Assembly (NCBI RefSeq): GCF_003385185.1
Contig: NZ_PQHZ01000054.1
Coordinates: 1-38,615, forward strand
Length of the DNA: 38,615 nucleotides
Origin: Amycolatopsis palatopharyngis
GTDB lineage: Bacteria; Actinomycetota; Actinomycetes; Mycobacteriales; Pseudonocardiaceae
Reading direction: 5' to 3'
A program made the translations under genes and the position numbers. The notes beneath the pieces were generated by a model. It saw nothing but the letters and a program-made list of their open reading frames with translations. It did no database searches and had not been told where the DNA came from. Position 1 is the first letter of the stretch. Each line of letters starts with the position of its first letter. This document shows positions 22,488 through 28,256 of this stretch, piece after piece.

Positions 22488-23405
22488 TCAGCGGTAGCCG
22501 GTGGGATCCGCCGGTTTGCCCGCGTCGGCGACCTCCACAATGTACTTCCAGCCCACCGGCCTGCTGCCGTCCACGTCGGTGAATCCGTACTCCAAAGCCA
22601 TCTGTTCGCTGGACAGGGTCTGCCCGGTGAATCGCGCCGCAGCCGGATCCGCGGCGAGCACCGTGACCCCTCGACCGACGTAGGCAGGAGATTCGGAGAT
22701 GCAGAAATGGGGCACCTTCTCCAGCGCGTCCCGCCAGTTCTCTTCCGTGACACCGAACTCGTCCAGCATCGCCTCCGACCGCAACCAGCCCGGTGTTATG
22801 GCCACAGCCGTGCACTCGTGCGGCGCCAGGTCGTCGGCCAGAGCCAGCGCGAGATTGTGCGCGGCGGCCTTCGCGACGTAGAACGGCAGCGACGTGCCCT
22901 TGCGGTATTTCGCGTTGTACTCGGCTGTGCCGTCGGTCATCTCCACCACTAGCCCACCTGGCCTGCGCACCAGCAACGGAAGCAGGAAGTGATTCGTGAT
23001 GATGTGCGCGTCGATACCCAGCCGGATCATCCGCAGGCTGCCGTCCAACGACTGTTCCCACACCGGCTTGCCCCAGTCGAGGTAGCCATCGCCGCCCCAC
23101 AGGCCGTCGACCAGGATGTCGAGCCGGCCCTGCTCGCTGTCGATGCGCTCGGCGAGCGTGCGCACCTGCTCCGGATCCAAGTGATCCACCCGGATCGCGA
23201 CGCCGTCACCGCCCGCCTCGGCGACAAGTTCGGCAGTGTCCTCGATGGTCTCCAGCCGATTCACCTCGGACCGCTGCTCCCGGGTGGTTCGCCCGGTGAC
23301 GTACACCTTCGCGCCCGCCCTGCCGAGTTCGATCGCGATCGCCCGGCTCGCACCCCGTGTACCACCGGCCACCAGCGCCACCTTGCCCTGAAGCTTCCCG
23401 CTCAT
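22488..23405 (-). CDS. Atypical short-chain dehydrogenase-like protein
   Basis: A 305-residue SDR-fold protein with altered active-site motifs. The glycine motif is AGGTRGASRAIA instead of TGxxxGIG. The NNAG position reads LVDGLWGGDGY, and the usual catalytic Ser position reads VVEMTDGT. Tyr176-x3-Lys180 (FYVAKAAAH) is present. The long C-terminus includes TPGWLRSEAMLDEFGV and FTDVDGSRPVGW. This belongs to a divergent SDR branch that may have different or no redox chemistry. The ATG at 23405 has GGGAG 5-6 bp upstream. It is convergent with the WYL gene (3-bp gap) and divergent from DedA. Confidence 0.87.
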   Translation of the reverse strand: MSGKLQGKVALVAGGTRGASRAIAIELGRAGAKVYVTGRTTREQRSEVNRLETIEDTAELVAEAGGDGVAIRVDHLDPEQVRTLAERIDSEQGRLDILVDGLWGGDGYLDWGKPVWEQSLDGSLRMIRLGIDAHIITNHFLLPLLVRRPGGLVVEMTDGTAEYNAKYRKGTSLPFYVAKAAAHNLALALADDLAPHECTAVAITPGWLRSEAMLDEFGVTEENWRDALEKVPHFCISESPAYVGRGVTVLAADPAAARFTGQTLSSEQMALEYGFTDVDGSRPVGWKYIVEVADAGKPADPTGYR

Positions 23406-23489
23406 CGTGCTCCCGTCCGTCGGTGTGACCTTCACGTGACCACTGTCGCGGCGAACCTCGCCAACTCCTGTCATGGTTTCGCCCGCACA

Positions 23490-23507
23490 GCTGAGGGATC
23501 TCTCAGC
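23490..23507. promoter_or_regulatory. Inverted repeat upstream of the DedA gene
   Basis: GCTGAG-GGATCT-CTCAGC, a 6-bp inverted repeat with a 6-bp centre in the 131-bp gap between the divergent SDR and DedA genes. It may be an operator or an mRNA hairpin; no regulator is assigned. Confidence 0.35.
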
Positions 23508-23536
23508 GGGGAAGGGGGCCGCGGATTCTTTTTCGG

Positions 23537-24112
23537 ATGTTCCGCGTTATCTCTCATGTGGACGTCTACACGGCCGGGATGCTGGCCCTGTTCGTGATCG
23601 CGCTGGTGCCGCTGCTGCCCACCGAGGTGGCACTGATCGGTATGGGCGTGGCAGCGGCACAGCAGGAGTGGTCACTGGTCCCTGTGGTGCTGGTGGCCGC
23701 GGCCGGCTGCCTGCTCAGCGACCAGTTCCTGTACACACTCGCCCGGCACGGCGGGCCGTCGGTGGTGGACCGCCTCGGCAACCGGCGCGGGGTGCGGACC
23801 GGTCTGGACTGGCTGACCCGGCAGTCCGAGTCACACGCCAGGCCGATGCTGATCATCGCTCGCTGGCTGCCCTCCGGGGGAACCGTCGGAGCCCTGCTGG
23901 CCGGATCACTGCGCTGGCCGCCGCGGACGTTCCTCACGGCCTCCGCGATCGGGGTCACGCTGTGGTCGGGCTACACGGCTCTGCTCGGCTACCTCGGCGG
24001 GCAGCTCGTCCAGGAACCCGGGCTGAGCCTGCTCCTGTCCCTCGGCGTCGCACTCCTGCTCGGCGCGATCATCAGCCTCGCCCTGCGCGCGCGAATGGGT
24101 ACGCCCGCGTAA
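23537..24112 (+). CDS. DedA-family membrane protein
   Basis: A 191-residue polytopic membrane protein of the DedA/SNARE-associated (VTT) superfamily. It has an N-terminal hydrophobic segment (LALFVIALVPLLPTEVALIGMG) followed by the WLPSGGTVGALLAGSLRWPPRTFL motif, a version of the family F.R..P..R......G...M sequence. Two further TM helices form the C-terminal half. Relatives act as lipid scramblases or flippases (for example of undecaprenyl phosphate) and affect envelope integrity. The ATG at 23537 has no nearby SD. A repeat palindrome begins directly after the TAA stop. Confidence 0.85.
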   Translation: MFRVISHVDVYTAGMLALFVIALVPLLPTEVALIGMGVAAAQQEWSLVPVVLVAAAGCLLSDQFLYTLARHGGPSVVDRLGNRRGVRTGLDWLTRQSESHARPMLIIARWLPSGGTVGALLAGSLRWPPRTFLTASAIGVTLWSGYTALLGYLGGQLVQEPGLSLLLSLGVALLLGAIISLALRARMGTPA

Positions 24113-24134
24113 CGCACTTTCCCGGGAAAGTGCG
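24113..24134. repeat. GCACTTTCCCGGGAAAGTGC palindrome, copy B
   Basis: Perfect 22-bp palindrome beginning at the base after the DedA stop codon; likely its terminator. It pairs with copy C 40 bp further on. Confidence 0.88.
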
Positions 24135-24174
24135 AGGGGGCAAGCCCGCGACCAGGGGCGGGAGTTTTTCGACT

Positions 24175-24196
24175 CGCACTTTCCCGGGAAAGTGCG
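24175..24196. repeat. GCACTTTCCCGGGAAAGTGC palindrome, copy C
   Basis: Perfect 22-bp palindrome ending one base before the LysR stop codon (24198-24200 on the plus strand); likely the LysR terminator. On the plus strand GTTTTTCG precedes it. Confidence 0.88.
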
Positions 24197-24197
24197 G

Positions 24198-25106
24198 TCA
24201 TGAAGGGGTGACCTCGCGCGCCTCGGCGCTCAGCGCCTCGAGTACGGCGGCCACCGCGGGGCGGGCCGAAGCACCGACTCTGAGGACCGCCTCGACGAGC
24301 CGCGCCGCGCGGATCCCGGCCAGGGGTCTGCGCAGCAGGCGGCGCTGCCCCGCCGTGTCCATCGTGTAGCGGGGCAGGAGCGCTATACCGTGGCCGTCGG
24401 CCACCAGTGCTTCGATGATCCGGAAGTCGTTGATCCGGTGCACGACCTGCGGCCGGACACCGGTGCGAGTGGCCAGCGAACGCAGCACATCGTCCACCGG
24501 GAAGCCGACATCGACGCCGATCCAGCGTTCGCCTGCGAGTTCCGTGAGGTCGACACGTTCACGGTCACCGAGCGGGTGACCTGGTGGCAGCGCGACATCC
24601 AGCGGCTCGCGCAGCAACCGCACGACCTCCAGCCGCTCCGAATCGAACGGCTCGGCGTGTTCGTCGCGGTGGGTGACCACGACGTCGAAGTCGGCGACCA
24701 GTCCGGGCACCTCGGGAGGAGTCATGTCGACATCGCGCACCTCGACGTCGAGGCGGTCGTGCTCAGCGATCCGGCGTAGCAGACCGGGCAGAAGCATGAG
24801 CGCCGCCGAAGGGAACACCGCCACTCGCACCCGCCCCCGCGGCACGCTGCGGTAGGTGTCGAGTTCGGACTCCGCCCGTTGCAGGGCAGCGAGCACGTCG
24901 TCGGCCCTGGTGACGAGCGCCCTCCCGGCGTCGGTGAGGCGGAGGCCACGCCCCGCCGGTTCGGTGAGCGGCAGCCCGACCTCCGCCTGCAACGCACGTA
25001 ACTGCTGGGACACCGCCGACGGCGTGCAGTGCAGGGCGCGTGCGGCGGCGATCACACTTCCGCGATCGGCGAACTCCCGCAACGTCCGCAACCTGCCGAT
25101 ATCCAC
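24198..25106 (-). CDS. LysR-family transcriptional regulator
   Basis: A 302-residue LysR regulator. The N-terminal winged helix (LRTLREFADRGSVIAAARALHCTPSAVSQQLRAL) is followed by a periplasmic-binding-like effector domain (RGRVRVAVFPSAALMLLPGLL, ending near IRAARLVEAVLR). The GTG at 25106 is chosen because the N-terminus then matches the family. A -10-like TACACT ends 7 bp before it, and there is no SD, so the mRNA may be leaderless. It is divergent from an EamA transporter with 136 bp between, the usual geometry for a LysR controlling its neighbour. The inducer is unknown. Confidence 0.93.
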   Translation of the reverse strand: MDIGRLRTLREFADRGSVIAAARALHCTPSAVSQQLRALQAEVGLPLTEPAGRGLRLTDAGRALVTRADDVLAALQRAESELDTYRSVPRGRVRVAVFPSAALMLLPGLLRRIAEHDRLDVEVRDVDMTPPEVPGLVADFDVVVTHRDEHAEPFDSERLEVVRLLREPLDVALPPGHPLGDRERVDLTELAGERWIGVDVGFPVDDVLRSLATRTGVRPQVVHRINDFRIIEALVADGHGIALLPRYTMDTAGQRRLLRRPLAGIRAARLVEAVLRVGASARPAVAAVLEALSAEAREVTPS

Positions 25107-25120
25107 GGTATCCAGTGTAT

Positions 25121-25149
25121 GTGAAGGCAAACTGCACGGTGAATGCAAA
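25121..25149. promoter_or_regulatory. Direct repeats in the LysR/EamA intergenic region
   Basis: GTGAAGGCAAA (25121-25131) and GTGAATGCAAA (25139-25149) are near-identical direct repeats 18 bp apart. Between and over them is GCA-N7-TGC (25134-25146), a small inverted repeat. They lie just upstream of the LysR -10 and are good candidates for the LysR binding site. Confidence 0.5.
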
Positions 25150-25242
25150 TAATCTCGCTGGTCCTTCACGAAAATCTCGGCGAACCTGGCACCATGCCCA
25201 CCCGTCGCCCGACCACCGCCCCCCAAGGAGTGCTGCGCACCC

Positions 25243-26181
25243 ATGCTGGTTCGTGATCGCCTGCTTGCCGTGTTCGTCGCGGTGCTCTGGGGCTGCAATT
25301 TTCTCGCCATCCACGCCACCATCGAGCACTTCCCGCCGCTGTTCGCCGGGTCGCTGCGCTTCCTGATCATCGCGATTCCCACCGTGCTGCTGGTGCCCTG
25401 GCCGAAGGTCAAGCTGCGGTGGCTGATCGGCTACGGACTCGGCTTCGGAACGCTGCAGTTCGCGTTCCTGTTCGTCGGCATGGACATCGGCATGCCGACC
25501 GGTCTGGCCTCGCTGGTACTACAGGCGTCGGCCCCGTTCACCGTGCTGCTCGGCGCGGTACTCCTGCGCGAGAAGGTGTCGCCGAGGCAGTTCATCGGGA
25601 TCACCCTCGCCGTCGGCGGGATGGCGGCAATCGCCTGGCACCGCGCGGAGTACGCCGCGCTGCTGCCGGTGGTGCTGACCCTGCTCGGCGCGCTGAGCTG
25701 GGCACTGGGAAACCTCTGCGCAAGGCAGGCGCAGCCGCGGAACCCGCTGCACCTCACCCTGTGGATGTCGGTGGTGCCGCCGCTGCCGATGTTCGCGCTG
25801 TCCCTCGCGTTCGAAGGACCGGGCGAACAGTGGGCCGCGCTTTCGACGCTGAACAGCACCGGGGGACTGACCGCCCTCGGCGGACTCGCCTACATCGTGC
25901 TGTTCGGCACGGTCGTGGGCTCGGGCATCTGGACCACACTCATGCGCCGTAACCCGGCCGGGGTGGTGGCACCGTTCTCGCTGCTCGTGCCGGTGGTCGG
26001 GATGTCGCTCGCGTTCCTGCTGCTCGACGAGCGGCCTGCCGTCCTGGAAATCGTGGCGGGCCTCGTCGTCGTGACCGGGGTACTACTCGGTTCCCTGCGC
26101 CGCCGCGCTCGCACTTTCCCGGGAAAGCGCGAGCCGGAGGACGAGCCCGAGCGGCGCTTCGACGGGAAAGTGCCGGTCTGA
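25243..26181 (+). CDS. EamA/DMT-family transporter (RhtA/YdcZ-like)
   Basis: A 312-residue drug/metabolite transporter with ten hydrophobic segments and two EamA repeats. The first begins at AVFVAVLWGCNFLAIHATI, the second at LLPVVLTLLGALSWALGNLCAR. VASPFSLLVPVVGM-type sequence (VAPFSLLVPVVGM) and LLLDERP near the end are typical. It probably exports an amino acid or related metabolite; the LysR neighbour supports metabolite-induced export. The ATG at 25243 has AAGGAG about 12 bp upstream. The last ~28 codons (after SLRRR) run through a copy of the GCACTTTCCC palindrome (RTFPGKRE), so the C-terminus appears altered by the repeat. Confidence 0.9.
   Translation: MLVRDRLLAVFVAVLWGCNFLAIHATIEHFPPLFAGSLRFLIIAIPTVLLVPWPKVKLRWLIGYGLGFGTLQFAFLFVGMDIGMPTGLASLVLQASAPFTVLLGAVLLREKVSPRQFIGITLAVGGMAAIAWHRAEYAALLPVVLTLLGALSWALGNLCARQAQPRNPLHLTLWMSVVPPLPMFALSLAFEGPGEQWAALSTLNSTGGLTALGGLAYIVLFGTVVGSGIWTTLMRRNPAGVVAPFSLLVPVVGMSLAFLLLDERPAVLEIVAGLVVVTGVLLGSLRRRARTFPGKREPEDEPERRFDGKVPV
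26107..26134. repeat. GCACTTTCCCGGGAAAGTGC palindrome, copy D (imperfect)
   Basis: A 28-bp palindrome with one mismatch (GGGAAAGCGC on the right arm), within the last codons of the EamA gene. A further half-site (GGGAAAGTGCC) follows at about 26164-26174, close to the stop. The two convergent genes here are only 5 bp apart. Confidence 0.82.
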
Positions 26182-26186
26182 GCTCC

Positions 26187-26828
26187 TCATTCGAGAGCGG
26201 CGAGAGCCGCACCGACCGGGACGTCGCCACTGTGCACGTCGAACCCGCGGTTCTCGGTCAGCGGCTCGTCCAGTACTCCCACGACGACCGCGGCGACGTC
26301 TGCCCTGCACACCCGCCCGGCTTCCAGGTGCCCGGCGATCTTCACCCGGCCTGTCGCCTGGTGGTCGGTAAGTGTGCCGGGACGGACGACGGTCCAGTTG
26401 AGGCTCGATCGGCGCAGGATGCTGTCCGAGATCTGCTTCGCCAGCAGAATCGAGCGCACCAGCCGGTCGCCCTGGTCGGGTGAGTCGGCAAACTGTGCCG
26501 ACAGCTGCACATACCGTTGAACGCCTGCCTTCTCGGCGGCCCGAATGGCACTGATCGCGCCGTCGCGATCCACCAGGTTCACCGAGGCCGGATCCGGATC
26601 ACCCGCGCCGGCTGCGTTGATCACCACCTGGCTGCCGTCGAACGCCTGCACCAGCTCCTCGGGGTCCGCGGCGACGTCGGCGATCACCGGCAACGCGCCG
26701 AGCCGGACCGCCTCCTCACCGCGCTGCCTGCTGCGCACCCCGGCGCGTACGGAGTAGTCCATGGCGCGCAGCAACCGGACGATATGCATCCCGGTGCGGC
26801 CGCTCGAGCCCAATACGGTGACCTGCAT
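26187..26828 (-). CDS. NAD(P)-binding (NmrA/atypical SDR) protein
   Basis: A 213-residue Rossmann protein of the YwnB/'SDR_a5' kind. It has an N-terminal VTVLGSSGRTGMHIVRLL, a basic pair after the second strand (AGVRSRQRGEE) suggesting NADP, VVINAAGAGD, and VQRYVQLSAQF in place of the classical Ser-Tyr-Lys set. WTVVRPGTLTD follows. It could be a reductase or a redox-sensing nucleotide binder. The ATG at 26828 has GCAGGA 8 bp upstream, and that SD overlaps the base of the terminator hairpin of the importer operon upstream. It is convergent with EamA (5 bp). Confidence 0.88.
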   Translation of the reverse strand: MQVTVLGSSGRTGMHIVRLLRAMDYSVRAGVRSRQRGEEAVRLGALPVIADVAADPEELVQAFDGSQVVINAAGAGDPDPASVNLVDRDGAISAIRAAEKAGVQRYVQLSAQFADSPDQGDRLVRSILLAKQISDSILRRSSLNWTVVRPGTLTDHQATGRVKIAGHLEAGRVCRADVAAVVVGVLDEPLTENRGFDVHSGDVPVGAALAALE

Positions 26829-26837
26829 CCCCTGATC

Positions 26838-26876
26838 CTGCCCCGTTTCGCGCCAACGCGCAGCGAAACGGGGCAG
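26838..26876 (-). terminator. Terminator of the peptide-importer operon
   Basis: Perfect 14-bp inverted repeat CTGCCCCGTTTCGC (26838-26851) / GCGAAACGGGGCAG (26863-26876) with an 11-nt loop, 36 bp past the last importer gene. Its downstream arm overlaps the SD of the next gene. Confidence 0.82.
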
Positions 26877-26912
26877 CAGAACCCGCGCCCGGACCCGCAC
26901 GCCCGCAGGCAG

Positions 26913-28256
26913 CTACTCGTCGGCCAGCTCCTTCGGGTCGCCGACGTGCACCCCGTCGGGGCGTACCACGACACCGTGCAGATGACAGGCCACGTTCCGG
27001 CCCGCGACCTGCTGCACACCGGGTTCGGGTCCAGGTCCGAACCGGACGGTCACGCCACGATCCTCCACCTCGACGTCGGTGACCGCCGAGAACACGTTCG
27101 CAGGCAGTTCCGGGCCGACCGAGCGCAGCCACTCGGCGACCTCCTCGGGAGCACTCGCGGGAAACCGCGCGGAAGTCGTCGCGATCTCGGCGCTACCGGG
27201 CTTGCCGAGCAGGTCCAACTCCCTGTCCGCCGTGTCCTGGTCCACTGTGGTCCAACGTTCCTCGATCGCATCGATGAGGTCCTGGCCCTGCCAACCGCAG
27301 ACGTTGAACGCGTCCGGGCAGCGTGGATGGAACCGGCATCCCGCGGGTGGCCGAGAGGCATCCGGGATCTCGCCGCGCGGCAGCGTCTTCACCCGGTCGC
27401 GTCTGCGCGTGTCGGGCAGCGGGATCGCCGAGAGCAGCGAGCGGGTGTACGGGTGCTTCGGGTCGTCGAACAGCAGGTCCGACGGTCCCTGCTCGACGAA
27501 CTCACCGAGGTACAGGATGCCGATCTGGTCGCACAGGAACCGGGCTGTCGCCAGGTCGTGGGTAATGAACAGGTAGGTCAGGTTGAAGTCGCGTTGCAGT
27601 TCGAGCATCAGCTCGAGGACCCGCGCCCGCACACTCATGTCGAGCGCTGCCACCGGCTCGTCCGCGACCACAAACTTCGGCTCGGTGATCAGGGTACGGG
27701 CGATCACCAGCCGCTGCTTCTGCCCACCGGAGAGGTCCTCCGGGTAGCGGTCGAGAAAGCTCTCCGCCGGATGCAGCCCGACCCGCTCCAGCATCTCGAT
27801 GACCTTCTTGCGCGCCTCGGCGCGCGTGCTGACCATCTCGTGGATCCACAGTGGATGGCCCACTCCCTGGCCGATGGTCATCGCCGGGTTCATCGAGGCG
27901 TTCGGATCCTGAAAGATCAGGCCGAGCTCGCGGCGCAACGGGCGCATCTCCCGCTCGCGCAATGGCATCAGGTCGCGGCCGTCGTAGCGCACCTCGCCCG
28001 ATGTGGGTTCCACGAGCTTGAGAATCGAACGGCCCAGCGTGCTCTTGCCGGAGCCGCTCTCCCCGACCAACCCGAACACCTCGCCGGGCCACACGTCGAA
28101 GCTGACGCCGTCAACGGCCTTGACCACGCTCTCGCCACCGCGGCCGAACAGCTTGCCGCCCTTGACGAAGTGGGTTTTCAGGTCACGCACGGACAGCAGC
28201 GGCTCACCGCGGCCGCTGTCCACAGTGGCGCCGGCCTCGGGCTCGTCCTGGCTCAT
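26913..28256 (-). CDS. Peptide ABC importer ATPase (DppF/OppF-like) with insertion
   Basis: A 447-residue ATPase, about 100 longer than usual. Walker A GESGSGKST is at 65-73, the Q-loop in IFQDPNAS, the signature LSGGQKQR, Walker B VVADEPVAALD and the switch His in FITHD. The Oligo_HPY tail has three of the expected cysteines (AGCRFHPRCPDAFNVCG), but the last one (VACHLHG) comes only after an insertion of about 90-95 residues (from DLIDAIEERW to QQVAGRN). In related importers this cysteine set can hold an Fe-S cluster. The ATG overlaps the upstream fusion gene's stop by one base. It energises uptake together with the fused ATPase domain. Confidence 0.93.
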   Translation of the reverse strand: MSQDEPEAGATVDSGRGEPLLSVRDLKTHFVKGGKLFGRGGESVVKAVDGVSFDVWPGEVFGLVGESGSGKSTLGRSILKLVEPTSGEVRYDGRDLMPLREREMRPLRRELGLIFQDPNASMNPAMTIGQGVGHPLWIHEMVSTRAEARKKVIEMLERVGLHPAESFLDRYPEDLSGGQKQRLVIARTLITEPKFVVADEPVAALDMSVRARVLELMLELQRDFNLTYLFITHDLATARFLCDQIGILYLGEFVEQGPSDLLFDDPKHPYTRSLLSAIPLPDTRRRDRVKTLPRGEIPDASRPPAGCRFHPRCPDAFNVCGWQGQDLIDAIEERWTTVDQDTADRELDLLGKPGSAEIATTSARFPASAPEEVAEWLRSVGPELPANVFSAVTDVEVEDRGVTVRFGPGPEPGVQQVAGRNVACHLHGVVVRPDGVHVGDPKELADE

